Source: Diphasiastrum complanatum (lineage: Eukaryota; Streptophyta; Lycopodiopsida; Lycopodiales; Lycopodiaceae). Taken from it: 64,000 bases of DNA. The DNA is taken from contig CM055098.1 in assembly GCA_029204225.1 (NCBI GenBank), positions 1,227,106 through 1,291,105 of the forward strand, in the 5' to 3' direction. This document shows, piece after piece, positions 12,042 to 23,514 of the stretch. The position numbers were made by a program, and so were the translations under genes. The notes under the pieces are model-generated. The model saw only the letters and a list, made by a program, of their open reading frames with translations. It had not been told where the DNA came from and did no database searches. Every line of letters starts with the position of its first letter. Within the stretch, counting starts at the first letter, position 1.

Positions 12042-14437
12042 CAAATTAAGCTTTGCATGCTAACATCTCTAATTGTACAAGAAACTGAGAGCTAAATCAA
12101 ACAAAAAAGTAGTTTTTTACTTTTTCTCACCTTTCTCTGAAGTGTATTTGGATCAAATCAGATTGGAACTGAATTTTCAAACCTGAAAAGTGGTAGTACG
12201 GAATTCTTGAATTCCGCACGTGTGAAAATCAGAGATTTTCAATCCTTTTGTTCTCCTTGCTAATAGATCCAAAGATAGCAGTGTTATAGCTTAATGTAAA
12301 GCTTATGATCTATACTTTTCATAGAAACTGAGACCAAATCAATCTGATGTGTCTAGCAAGAGTTATAAGCTCTTAAAAAGGATAGGGATAGGTCCAAAAT
12401 CCGAGTGACAGCATTTTGATTTGATTCAATCTTGCTTTGTTCAGAATCCATTGTTGTGAGCATCCTACACAAGAAACTGAAGATCAAGACTGAGTTTGAA
12501 GTAATGAACACCTTTTGAGCCTTCTGAGAGTCAATTGTGTTTTCTTTTGATGCATTTCACATGTGCCAAAAGTAGGATTCAAACTAGCCAAAGTGTCTCA
12601 ATCCACTTTGTGTGTCTGATCTAGATAACTTGTTTTATTACATTCTGATCCTTTCTGGCTAATGATAAGCTTCGAATCCCCCTGGATCCAAGAGCATTAA
12701 CTCTAGGGACAAGCTTCTATCAATTAACAGATCCAATGTAATCCATGTATCAGATTCTACTTCTAACATCACAATTGACATCCAAAACTGCGGGTAACTC
12801 AATGGTTACAAAGATATTAATTATGAATTTAATCCAGGAAATTAATATCCAGTATTAAGCAATTATTTACTGGGATTACCAAAATCCTAACTATGAAATA
12901 CATTTCCCGATCAAACTTCTACCATTGATATCCACTCTTCTTCCCTCCTTAGATTTTTCAGATCTCGGAAAATCTATTTCAGCTAAGATACTAAGAAGAT
13001 GTAACGACATTAGTAAATGTTTGAAATTAATTATTGTACGAAAAAGTCTGAAACAATTTCATTTCTATCCTATATCGGGCTGAATAACTGATATACCAAA
13101 AATCATCTACTAGTATGAAAAACACACTAGTCTGATCCTTTGAATATAATTCACCATAGGATTTAACTGGAAATGAAATTTGTTTTTCTACTTTTGATTA
13201 GTTCCTATCAATCACAATTTTTCCAATAAAATTGGATAGTTTTTCCTTTTATTGACTGGTCTGGCATTACTCCGTTAATATTACAAAAACTATCCAAACT
13301 CATAATATGAAATCACATGGATGGAAATCCTACCAATAGGATTTCAGTAACCCTTAAATTGTATCCAACAAAATTTTACTGTTCGGATAAAGAGTTCTGT
13401 GACCACACATCATATCTGGTCATTTCATATTGTTTGACGGTTATATATTCAATTTTCACGAGTATCCTGCCCAAACGTTCACTTGATCCATTTCCAACGA
13501 TCAATATCGATTAGAAATATCCCGGACAAGTAACAAATTTCAAATTTTTAACCAAGTTCGAAAATCACAAAGGGAAAAATTAAAATTTAAGCTTTCGTTA
13601 TGGGAGGAACTTAGCTTCCAAAGATTAGTCACCATGAAGCACAATACCAAAAAAATTGAATTTTCTTAATCCGGATACCGTCTTGGAAAAGGTAACCATG
13701 AGGAATAAATATCTTGTTGTCTATCCTAAATACACGAACCCAAGTTCACCGCCTCACTGTTAGGATGACAAAATTTATATTGTTTCACCATTTTACTTAT
13801 GTTTCAGTATTAAAAGAATAAATTGTTCCCGTGCATCATTGGAAAAGTAGCCAGCGATGGAATACCATTACCTATCATAGGCTTCCTTTTCATGCAAAAA
13901 ATGCTACAAACATAACCCTTGCAAAAAACCGAGCATCCAAAAATTCATGCAATTTCAAGGCCTTTGCACAACCCCCAATCAGCCACCACCACATCCACAC
14001 AAATCCTACCAACCGCTTCCCTAACGGGCTTCAAGAAAGCCTCTCTCCATCCCATCGAGAGAGAGAGGGAGCGCTTCAAAGCAGGATTACGAGAGGGCGT
14101 GAGGACAGGGCCGAGAGAGAAAAAGAGGGAACTCCAAGTAGGTCGTTATTCACAAATCCATCCACAGGTCGTGAATCTTTCATGGATCCAAACTAGATGC
14201 CCTATTGCTATAAAGGCCTTCAAGAGGAGATTATGATGCAAGCAACTCCTAGGGGTTTTGATCATTCATTTGAGAGTTCATATTTGATCTTTAGGTCCAG
14301 GTGGAGGTCACCACTTGGTGAATTTAAGTTCAGTAGCACCATTATCTTTGATTGCATGACAAATGACCAAAATTGTTAGATTCTCTCAAGCTAGTCAAGA
14401 ATGGTGAGAATCTAGGACAGAGTTTGTTACAAAATCA
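12042..14437. other. No gene recognised; inside inferred inversion
   Basis: AT-rich sequence. About 12042-12660 is probably decayed internal sequence of the element primed at 12030. About 12660-13830 has no coding signal. About 13830-14240 has two overlapping plus-strand frames over a GA-rich stretch, which I regard as chance. About 14240-14437 leads into the gypsy integrase and may be leader or flanking sequence of element F brought there by the inversion. Confidence 0.35.
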
Positions 14438-15193
14438 ATGAATTGGCTATTGACACCAATCCTTCCTCTTGCACCATTCGGGAAGTGGGGGATAGACTTT
14501 GTTGGTCCAATTAAACATGTTAAACGACATACGAAATGTCGATATATTCTAGTTGCAACAGATTATGCTACAAAGAACGTGGAAGCAGAGGCGACAAAAA
14601 GAAATGATGCAAAAACTGTCGCAACATTCTTATTCAAAAGTATTATCACCAGATATGGTTGTCCACTCGAACTAGTAAGTGACCGAGGTACACATTTTTT
14701 AAATGACACTATACGGTTGCTGACAACTTATTTCCTTATCAAACACAGAAAAACTACACCGTATAATCCAAAAGCAAACGGGTTGACAGAAAGAGCTAAT
14801 GGAATTTTATGTAAGATCCTGACTAAAATTACTATTGCACACGCAACGGATTGGGATAAAAAACTATCATCAGTTCTTTGGGCTTATCGTAATACAGAGA
14901 AAATCACGATGAAACAGACACCATATTTTCTGACATATGATATGCATCCTATTCTGCCAATTGAATTTGAGGTCAAAACTTTTTGTATCCAAGCTCAACA
15001 AACAATTGCAGAATGTATAAACAAAAGGTTGACCAATATTGAAGAGCTAGCTGAAGCTCGTGAGTTTTCACAAAAATTAACGAAGGAAATCCAGGAACAA
15101 AGAAAGAAGAAATATGACAGTCATATAAAAAAAATGTGATCTTAAAGCTAATGATTATGCACTGATATATGACAGTCACCATCAAAAGTTCCC

Positions 15194-15504
15194 AAAAATG
15201 TAATCACAACTTTAAGTGTTCTAATTTGCCCAACAGGATCTTAAAAATTAATTCATACTTTGAAACAAGAGTACAGTCCACCAAAGAGATTAGAGATGTT
15301 TGTATGTGGTACTACTGAAATCAGATGCAACGTGAAGTATAGTTTTGAGATAAATGGAAGAGCAGTATGATAACGTGAGTTCCTCATGCGTTAAAGACAG
15401 CCATCGTCTGATCAAAAACTGAGGAGTCATAGACGTCCGTGTTCTGATCAGAGTGACTAAACAAGTGCGATCAAACAACAATGAAAGTGCATTCAATCAC
15501 AACA
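15194..15504. mobile_element. About 310-bp insertion inside gypsy F pol
   Basis: The gypsy coding sequence reads DSHHQKFP up to about 15193 and continues GKLHMHWLGPF from about 15504, a join that is normal in related polyproteins. The intervening 310 bp have no homology to pol and both ends carry an AATCACAAC-like string. I could not assign it to a transposon family. Confidence 0.5.
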
Positions 15505-15638
15505 GGAAAACTCCATATGCATTGGCTTGGACCTTTTAAAGTCATTGAGGTGTTTGACAATGGTTCTGTGCAACTTCAATCACTTGAAGGGGAACTGTCA
15601 CCTACACATATTAACGGGTCCAGACTAAAAAAATACTA

Positions 15639-15643
15639 CCTTT
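15639..15643. repeat. Target site duplication CCTTT (left)
   Basis: CCTTT here matches CCTTT at 18995-18999 on the other side of the copia element, a perfect 5-bp target site duplication. Confidence 0.95.
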
Positions 15644-16293
15644 TGTGAAAGATTCAACTAGTTTCATCACATTTTGCAATATTTTCATATTTGGCATATT
15701 GAGGCCAAAACTTGTTTTAGACTTAGAGGTTGACTTTTCAAAGTTCATTAGTCTAAATTTCATTTGAATAAACACTTTTTGAAAGTGTGGGAAAGATAGA
15801 ATGCGAGTTTGAGTAGATTCAATTTGAATAAGTTGGGTACATTGAATCTAGACCCAAAATTGGTAGGGTTAGCATTTTGGTGGAAAAGCCAAGTGGCCAA
15901 ATAGGGTTTGGACCTGCTATAAAAGGATGTAACTCATGGAGAGAGTCATCTTCTCTCTTCTCTATCTCATTTCATGCTTATACATGGTTCTCTTGGGTTC
16001 TACTATCCATTGGTGCACTATCTTGGTGATTGCTTGCAATTCTATGTGTAGAATGATCTATATTTGCTATTTTTGGATCCACACGTGTGAAATACAGTAG
16101 CTTTCTGGTTTTGTACGGACAGCAACAGTACATAATCATTTCATTCAAGTTTGATCAAGTTCTATTAGTGTTTGCATCTCAAATTGTGTGTAGATGCTGA
16201 TTTTTCTACATTGGTGAAATTGGTAGTGTATTTCTCTTTCTAACCAAAGATCATTCAAGTAGATTGGATCTTAAGGATCTGAAATCTTTCACA
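15644..16293 (+). repeat. 5' LTR of the copia element
   Basis: 650 bp from TGTGAAAG to CTTTCACA. It carries a TATA box (TATAAAAG at 15918), followed by AT-poorer transcribed sequence rich in TCTCT. The same TATA box is at the identical offset (274) in the 3' LTR. Confidence 0.96.
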
Positions 16294-16305
16294 TGGTATC
16301 AGAGC
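16294..16305 (+). other. Primer-binding site
   Basis: TGGTATCAGAGC with no spacer after the LTR, complementary to initiator tRNA-Met, as usual in plant copia elements. About 590 bp of untranslated leader separate it from gag. Confidence 0.95.
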
Positions 16306-16894
16306 TTGTGTTTCAGGTTATGAAGGAGGAAATCAGATCTATCAATGATTTGGTGAAGATATCAAGTCTAGAGCATGCTAGAGAGGATTCTACACCAAAA
16401 TCGGATTTTTTTGCTTTTGTAGATTGGATCTTTTGTAGATCAAAACACTAAATAGGTCAATATACTTGTTCAATTCCATTTTTTGAATTCACATGCTGGA
16501 TTTGGCCGATTTTTGGATCATTGGTTCAGCCTAAGTGGTGGCTTATAGATTGCATATCAAATTTTCAGCATTTGCATGTAGATTTGGAATAGTCAATTTT
16601 TTGTGATTTTGTCAAAACCCTAATTTTGATTGGATCTCTAGATAGTGAGGTTGCTGGACTTCATTTGAGTGTGTTTCAATCTTAGGAAGTGGCAAAAGTC
16701 ATTAGATTGAGGATAGATCATAGGTTGATCAAGATTCCATGATTCTATGTGTTGATTTGCTTGGATAAGTGCTAGAAGAGAATTTGTGAGATAGTTTCAA
16801 ATCTTGGTGATTTCTTTTGAAAGCATTTGTTTTTGTTCAAAGGAGTGCTTTGTGCATTGAAATAGGTTGAAAGAGAAGATCAAGTCATTGCTAC

Positions 16895-17479
16895 ATGGCA
16901 ACCTCAATTGGAGTCATGTTGGAAGCCAATGATAGGCTTACCTCAAGTAACTATTCATTATGGAAAGTGAGGATGGAGTCACTTCTTGAGATGAATGATG
17001 TTTTGGATATTGTTGTAGGTTTGGAGGAGAGACCAGCAACACAACAAGATCAATTGAGGTATGACAAGAGGGCCAAGAAGGCTCTACACATGATAAAGAT
17101 GAATGTTACCAATGAACTTCTCAAGGAAGTTGGTAAGTGCACATCATCTTTGGAAGCTTGGAATTCATTGAAGAAGCTTTATGAATCCAAGTCTACTTCT
17201 AGAGTGTTGACTCTAAGAAGGCAAATCTTTTCTTGTTTGCAAAAGAATGAAGAAAGTCCAAGTACTTTTGTTTTGAGAATGAAAGCATTGAATGATGAGT
17301 TAGCTTGCATAGATGAAAGCATTAAGGAAGGAGAGCTTATTCAAGTGATTCTTAATGGCTTGTTGGATGCTCATGCTAACATTGTTCAAAGTATTGCTAT
17401 TCAAAAGACTTTGCCAAGTTTGATGGATCTTCAAGGGATCTTAATCAATGAGGAATATAGGCTTCAAGCATTGTTTTGA
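16895..17479 (+). CDS. Copia gag (DUF4219/UBN2-type)
   Basis: An intact 194-codon frame. The N-terminus (LTSSNYSLWKVRMESLLEMND) is the DUF4219-like start of plant copia gag. The remainder, with SLEAWNSLKKLYES, LRRQIFSCLQ and the LNDELACI region, is the UBN2-like capsid domain. The frame stops at 17479 before any zinc knuckle, so this is a short gag that lost its nucleocapsid region. The start was chosen because it gives the canonical N-terminal order. It is the only intact protein of this element and may be all it contributes. Confidence 0.9.
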   Translation: MATSIGVMLEANDRLTSSNYSLWKVRMESLLEMNDVLDIVVGLEERPATQQDQLRYDKRAKKALHMIKMNVTNELLKEVGKCTSSLEAWNSLKKLYESKSTSRVLTLRRQIFSCLQKNEESPSTFVLRMKALNDELACIDESIKEGELIQVILNGLLDAHANIVQSIAIQKTLPSLMDLQGILINEEYRLQALF

Positions 17480-18332
17480 TGTTGGATTTGTACTAGCATT
17501 CTTGGCTGATTTTGCTGATGGAAATGAAGCTATTGGAGGCTCATTATGTCACTCATCCATGGCTAAGTTCTCAAGTGTTGAGCTACTTGGTGCCAATACT
17601 TGGAGATTGTCAATTTTTGGTGAATTCATGGTCATTTTCTTGTGTCAAGTAGATCTTGAAGATGGACTAGTGCAAACTACTTGGTTTATGGAGTCATGTG
17701 GTGCTGGATTGGCATCATTAATGTACTCACCTACTCATGGATTTCCAAGGTTTGATGGTTTCTTGTGGCAAGATGAAGATGGAGGCTCATTCATGGAGTA
17801 TCATGGTGGATACAAGGCAACAAAGGACAAAGGAGCATGAGACATGCAAGCAAAAGTTGATCACTCACATTTATTGTTTGTTTGCTGTATTTTTCTAGAG
17901 AGTTCAGAGTTGGAAGCATGGTGGAATCAATTCATTTACATTCTATTTGATTCTTCATGTTCTAGTCACATTTTTACATGTAAAATTGATGTAAGAAATA
18001 GTGAAGCATCCCAAGTGGACACTATTCTCTATATCATTTATGGTTGTTTCTATTTTGAGCATTACATGATCATTGAAAGGAGATCTATTCTTAGGAAGAA
18101 GATCATTCTTATGATGGATCAAAGTTCTATTGTCAAAAACTATGCTAGGAGCAAGCATATTGAGAAACAATATCATTTTGTGAGGGAGCGAGTCATTGCA
18201 AAGGAGGTGGAGCTTCAACATGTGTCTTCAAGAGAATGTGTAGCTGATATCTTCACCAAAGCATTGGGAAAAGACTTGTTCATGAAGCATAGGACTTCAC
18301 TTGGAGTATTATCAAAGTCTATGCTAAACTAG
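17480..18332 (+). pseudogene. Copia pol relics: degenerate protease and RNase H tail
   Basis: The frame at 17844-18332 contains, near 17945-17990, a degenerate protease motif (FDSSCSSHI in place of LDSGCSSHI, active-site Gly replaced). Near 18110-18320 it contains the classical end of copia RNase H (ARSKHIEKQYHFVRE, then ADIFTKAL). Between them and gag, 17480-17840 carries an open frame that I do not recognise. Integrase and the RT active site are missing. Confidence 0.8.
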
Positions 18333-18344
18333 TTGAAGAGGGAG
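18333..18344 (+). other. Polypurine tract
   Basis: TTGAAGAGGGAG immediately before the 3' LTR, the expected primer for plus-strand DNA synthesis. Confidence 0.85.
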
Positions 18345-18994
18345 TGTGAAAGATTCAACTAGTTTCATCACATTTTGCAATATTTCCATATTTGGCATAT
18401 TGAGGCCAAAACTTGTTTTGGACTTAGAGGTTGACTTTTCAAAGTTCATTAGTCTAAATTTCATTTGAATAAACACTTTTTGAAAGTGTGGGAAAGATAG
18501 AATGCAATTTTGAGTAGATTCAATTTGAATAAGTTGGGTATATTGAATCTAGACCCAAAATTGGTAGGGTTAGCATTTTGGTGGGAAAGCCAAGTGGCCA
18601 AATAGGGTTTGGACCTGTTATAAAAGGATGTAACTCGTGGAGAGAGTCATCTTCTCTCTTCTCTATCTCATTTCATGCCTATACATGGTTCTCTTGGATT
18701 CTACTATCCATTGGTGCACTATCTTGGTGATTGCTTGCAATTCTATGTGTAGAATGATCTATATTTGCTCCTTTTGGATCCACACGTGTGAAATACAGTA
18801 GCTTGCTGGTTTTGTACGGACATCAACAGTACATAATCATTTCATTCAAGTTTGATCAAGTTCTATTAGTGTTTGCATCTCAAATTGTGTGTAGATGCTG
18901 ATTTTTCTACATTGGTGAGATTGGTAGTGTATTTCTCTTTCTAACCAAAGATCATTCAAGTAGATTGGATCTTAAGGATCTGAAATCTTTCACA
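18345..18994 (+). repeat. 3' LTR of the copia element
   Basis: 650 bp, the same length and ends as the 5' LTR, followed by the TSD copy at 18995-18999. Confidence 0.96.
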
Positions 18995-19884
18995 CCTTTG
19001 ACCAGAAATTTATTTATTTATTTATTCTTATTCTTATTATTTTCTAGTATTTTTTTGATGATGTTCGCGACTTTTTTTTCTTTTCTAGAAAAATTTCTAG
19101 AAATTTTCATGAACTTTTCTACCACTGTTCAACATTTGTTCAAACTGTTTCGTGAATTTTTTGAGAATTTTTCTTGTCTTCTCTTAAATCTTTTAAAGTT
19201 ATTTTTCAAAGTATTTTCAAGAACTTTTTGAGAAACTTTCGCGACACTCTAACTGTGAACTAAAACTTGTCATTTTTTTTTTCTTTCGAGATTTTTTCTA
19301 GATTTTTTCTAGTATTTTTTTTCTCCAGTTTTTCAATAAATTTTCTAGGATGACGCTTAACATTGTCTAGAATTTTTCGTGAAGTTCTGTTACATTTTCT
19401 AGAATCTCTCAAGAATGTTTCGCGAAACATTCTAGAAACTTTCTATCTCTCAACCTACCTTTTCGAGAATCTTTCGAGAATCTATCTACCTACTTTTTAC
19501 ATCTCTCTATTAAAGATGATGGCCACGTGATCCTCATCATTCACACGTGTGTACGCTCACATATCAAAACAGATATTGTTTCTCTTTAATTTATTAGTTT
19601 TCTTTTCAAAAACGGTCTTCCATCATTAAAGATCGATCTGTCAAATCATAGTTTCAAACACTGACCCATGCACGTACTCCATAAATGGAAGTGCCAAATG
19701 TCAAGTCACCATGCCACATCATCATCCCTTCCACACCGCTACTGCATATCAGAGTTAATTTTCATTTTTCTTCCTTACACTTTTTGCCTGTGATTTTATG
19801 CTTTCCTGCGCACATTCTCTTGGCGATCAAAGCATTCATTTGTGACCTATTGCGATCTATGAGCTTTCGTGAAAAATTCGAACA
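18995..19884 (+). promoter_or_regulatory. Gypsy F spacer with TTCnnGAA array and a palindrome
   Basis: Non-coding spacer between the end of gypsy F pol and its extra ORF. Between about 19083 and 19475 it contains at least ten TTCnnGAA sites (TTCTAGAA, TTCGTGAA, TTCGCGAA, TTCGAGAA). This is the half-site arrangement of heat-shock elements. A 22-bp perfect palindrome centred on TTTCGCGAAA lies at 19412-19433. The region is T-rich, so some sites are expected by chance, but the density is high. It may hold a promoter for the downstream ORF; that is inference only. Confidence 0.5.
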
Positions 19885-21669
19885 ATGGCTTCTGGATCCA
19901 GTTCAAGCTCTAACATCATTTGAAAAGCATGCGCAGGAATCCGCCTGATATCCATCCAGTCCTTTTTGGATCGATGCAGGTTAGGTAATTTGAAAAACCC
20001 CTCCATCATCCTCTCCGAAGTCAGTACGGAGTTTGTCAACTCCATTCATTCCATTTCGGAGGTGGATTTCAAAGTCCATGTGCGAGGCAAATTCTTTACT
20101 ATCTCTGAAGACTTGTTCTGCACAACCCTTGGATTACCGATGGATGGGAAGATGATCTCAACAAATAAGGATTCGGTGGGTAAAGCTGCCCACTTCCTTA
20201 CCAATTGCTTCGTACCCACGAAGGGGTACAAGATCTCCATGATTCGAGATACCACATTTAAGATGTTTTGTAAATATGCGAATCAAGTACTCTTTTTGAC
20301 GGATGCTGATGCGACGATTTCAGTGCAGAATTTTGGTTACATCTTAGACGCACTTGCGGGTAATCCGGTTTGTTTCGGCACTATTACTTATAAAGCATTT
20401 TTGTGCTGGATCAAGCACCAATTTTTTTTTGGAGTTGGATCACATGTCTCTCGGCTATGCACCCATTTCGACATTTTGAACGAGCAAGAGAAAACATTGC
20501 TGACGGGAAGGATGTTAGCCCCCAAGCCAATTGATCTTTCCGGCCTCGTTACTAAAATTGCACTAGCCGTCGAAGTAGCAGCTACCACTGCTATGGAGAT
20601 TGACACTGCACCATCCCAATTGGAACTAGTTCCAGCTGTGGCAATGGAGACTGATGGAGCTACTGCTGCTGCTGCTGATTCTTCATAGCACGCATCTGCT
20701 TCCACATCTCAGAAGCAGCTGAGGACCTCCTCCTCTGACGATGACGCATCTTAGTTTGATACATCAGACAAAAGACAAACAACTGCTGAAGGCGACACTG
20801 GGGCTCTTGTGGCAGATGAAGAACTACCAGACGACCAGCCCCAGTGGTTTCGCACTATGACCGAGAAAGCCAAAAACCTAGTGGCTGAAGTGTATGAGTT
20901 GGACAAGTACCACCAGCAACTTACGATGGAATTTGTCAACTCAGAAAGAAGATGCCAAGAGGATCTCAAGGTGTCTTTCGAGAAGATTGATCCGCTTGAA
21001 TCAGACAACACAAAGCTGATTGAACGAAATCGTTCTCTCGACACACAGCTTCAAACCTTAATAAAGGAAGCTGATTCTTTAAAACAGATCAATAAGGCGA
21101 TTGAGGCCAAGTCTGATAATTATCATACTCAAAATGATTCTTTAAAGCAGCAACTGACAACTGCAAATCAACATAATGTCGTGCCCCAAAAATTTTTCCA
21201 GGAGGAGCAAATGAGAAGACTGAAGGCAGAAGTTGCTCTCTCTCTCTCTATATGCTCCAATGTAGGGTCCGTTACAGTCGACCTCACGAAGCTAAACCAG
21301 CTCCAAGATTAGATGCTCGACAATTTTCGAGTTGAGTTCCTGCAACCACTCGAGGATTCGAAGGCTCTTGTCGAGGAAGAATTGGCGGAGCTAAGGGAAT
21401 TTTCGAGTGAAGCTACCCCATCTTGCAGCGGACCAGATGCACACGATGAGTACCTTCTGGCTTTACTTAGAATTGATGACCTTATACAGCAAATTCCATC
21501 TGTGCCTGCCTGCACCGGAGCCTCAGACCATCACGAGTATCTGGAAGCAGTCGCAAAGATTGACAAACTCGAACAGGAGTTGTCAGATCTCCAACAACAA
21601 ATGGAAGATCAGAAGCTGGCTGCTGAGTTGCAAACTCAGGACTTGGCAACTGCATCTACACAACTGGAA
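19885..21669 (+). pseudogene. Gypsy F extra ORF (plant mobile-element protein with coiled coil)
   Basis: One reading frame of about 595 codons, broken by four stops (TGA 19921, TAG 20686, TAG 20752, TAG 21310), located between pol and the missing 3' LTR. The start ATG lies in AACAATGGC, a good plant initiation context. The N-terminal 230 residues contain EFVNSI, VRGKFFTISEDLF and LGLP, resembling the 'putative plant transposon protein' domain (PF20167-like) found in many plant gypsy elements. A Thr/Ala/Ser-rich acidic linker follows, then a long coiled coil (about residues 320-590) with little break. The function of such ORFs is unknown. The right end is fused to an unrelated gag fragment at about 21670. 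Confidence 0.75.
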
Positions 21670-22258
21670 CTGCATCCCTGCCACCCGGTACCAGTTTGTG
21701 GTGTAGCCTTCAAAATATGCTAATGCCAAGTCCGCTCTTTCTTCTTCAGGAGTGTTCATCAAATGAAAGTAATGGTCCATGTGAAACAACCAATCTTCCG
21801 CAATTTGACTCCTTTGAAAGTAGGTGGTGTTTTTACTTTAGCAGTCTTCTTCGGGCCTTCTATGTTTCGCGCTCGTGGGTCCCTTGGTATGAGTGGAAGA
21901 GCACCCCTGCATTCCCTCTTGTTGCCTCCAACTCTTCAAACCTGGGTTCGAGTTGTGTTAGCCCGTCTCCCATTTCTCTAGCAAGGTTGAATTGATTGTG
22001 GTTCATGGCTCGTAGGGATGCTTGCCATTCTTTCCTTTCTATTTCTCTGTCTTTCTTCACCTCACTAAGCATCGCCATCATTGCACTTGATAAGTATTGA
22101 CGCATCTTCACTTCAAAGAGGTCTTGTTGCGCCTCTAGTATGGCTTCGTCTCTTGGTGTAGGTTCAGAAGGGGCACTAATCTCTTCTTGGGGAGGCGCCA
22201 CTGTGGAGTGCATACGTTCTTTCTTTATCAACACCATCTCGATGCATGCGGGAGCCAT
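21670..22258 (-). pseudogene. Gypsy gag fragment, minus strand
   Basis: The ATG at 22258 opens a 132-codon frame with a charged N-terminal region. After a frameshift near 21840 the gag core continues with AEDWLFHMDHYF and TPEEERADLALAYFEG ending in NWY at about 21685. These are hallmark gypsy gag sequences. The fragment ends abruptly where the extra ORF of element F ends. Its upstream side (22270-22603) is continued beyond the copia insertion at 25849. Confidence 0.8.
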
Positions 22259-22603
22259 ATTCTCGAACCTACTCCTCTCCGTCTGTCAATGCTCGTAACT
22301 CATCAAGGTGGTCATCCATTCTGATAAGAGGTGTACTTCCAATAGATTGTCTCCTTTGTCTTTTGAAACTCTCTTCTCTGTCGGCCGACGGGCCCCACAA
22401 CTCTCTTTTTCTTCTTTATTAAGTTAGCTTCAATATAAAAGTATCTCCTCCTCAAACTAGCACGCTCACATCACCTGAGAGCCAAGTAGGAACCAGGTCA
22501 TTTATGTCCAAGCAAGCACGCAATAAACAAAACATACCAACCAAAGCTAACACAGAGGATCCCTCTCAAGCCACATCCCCCTTGAGATCGGACGCATGAC
22601 CTT
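22259..22603 (-). other. Leader side of the gypsy gag fragment
   Basis: Non-coding sequence upstream of the minus-strand gag, interrupted by the copia element at 22604. No primer-binding site was found. Confidence 0.4.
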
Positions 22604-23304
22604 TGTGAAAGTACTGTACTTTAGGACCATAAATGGATCTACAAAAGATCCACAAGAGTGATTGGATGCTTGCTTAACAATCTATCAAAATACTAGACAC
22701 AAAAAAGTTGATCTAGATTGGCAATTTGACAAACAACAAGCATTAACAATCAAAAGCATTGATAAACATTGAAATCCGAGCCCACACGTGTGTACTACAG
22801 GCTGTAGTACGGACTTCAACCTGAGAAACAAGTAGAAATTGATTTGGTTTCATTTGGATCACAAAAACTCAATGTACATAGTGAACTAGCTTGAGATTGC
22901 CAATGAGCTCCAAAAATTTTCTATCTTCTCACTATGGAGAGAGGGAATACATAGCAAATTCGACTTCCTTCTTGAATTTAGGTGAATTTCCAGCATGTAA
23001 TAAGGAAGTTAACTCACTCTCCTTGACCTAAAATGAAACCCTAGTCTATTTCCTAGAGTTATGCTTGGTAGGTAGCTAGTTGGTCAAATTTTCACCTTAA
23101 ACTTAGGTGTAGGTCCTATAAAGTAGGGATGACCACCAAATAGACATGACCAACTCTCTTGACTTGACCTAACCTACATTAGGATGGGTTTCCCATGTGA
23201 CATCATGGCCTCACATGTGTGGGACCCACTTGTGTACACAATTTACACTATTCTACATGGTTTTTGATCAAGCTAGATTTGCCAATTTTTGGCAATTCTT
23301 CACA
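22604..23304 (-). repeat. 3' LTR of the minus copia element
   Basis: 701 bp from TGTGAAAGTAC to TTCTTCACA on the plus strand, preceded by the TSD ACCTT. Confidence 0.95.
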
Positions 23305-23318
23305 CTCCTCCTCAAATT
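23305..23318 (-). other. Polypurine tract
   Basis: The minus strand reads TTTGAGGAGGAG directly before the LTR start TGTGAAG. Confidence 0.8.
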
Positions 23319-23514
23319 TAGCTTGATCTATTTACAACTCTTTTGATAGATCAATGAAAGCTTTTAGAAGTGTCTAAAAAATCCAGCTACAAAGAAGGAA
23401 CTTTTGAGACTCCAATAGAGAATGATGTCCATGAAGGATCTTTCACCACCTCTTAGAGGATCCCTTACAAGATGTTCCATAAATGTGTCTATATACATGT
23501 AGCACACTTCAAAA

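Larger units (their letters stand above)
14438..15643 (+). pseudogene. Gypsy element F: integrase core and C-terminus
   Basis: The integrase catalytic core is intact at sequence level: first Asp in GIDFVGPI, second Asp in LVSDRGTHF, Glu in NGLTERANG, with 35 residues between the second Asp and the Glu (DD35E). The frame starts abruptly with LTPILPLAPFGKW, without the HHCC zinc finger that normally precedes it. That finger is found on the minus strand at about 10000. The frame stops at 15139. The downstream coding DNA is then split by an insertion of about 310 bp (15194-15504), after which the typical C-terminal block GPFKVIEVFDNG and SRLKKYY resumes at about 15520. The pol frame would end in TGA exactly across the insertion site of the copia element at 15644. 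Confidence 0.88.
15644..18994 (+). mobile_element. Complete but internally deleted Ty1/copia element
   Basis: A 3351-bp element with two LTRs of 650 bp each, a perfect TSD (CCTTT), primer-binding site (16294-16305) and polypurine tract (18333-18344). The LTR ends form an 11-bp perfect inverted repeat (TGTGAAAGATT ... AATCTTTCACA). The interior is only about 2.05 kb. It keeps an intact gag and small relics of protease and of the RNase H end, while integrase and RT are absent. It can therefore only have moved with enzymes supplied by another element. By eye the LTRs differ at about 15 positions (about 2.3 percent), mostly transitions. It is inserted at the very end of the gypsy F pol frame. Confidence 0.97.

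Noticed and set aside
12660-13830. Possible organelle-derived DNA
   Set aside because: AT-rich with few motifs, but no plastid or mitochondrial gene can be read in any frame.
13831-14236. Two overlapping plus-strand frames over a GA-rich stretch
   Set aside because: Overlapping frames over simple-sequence DNA, no domain, and inside decayed transposon sequence.
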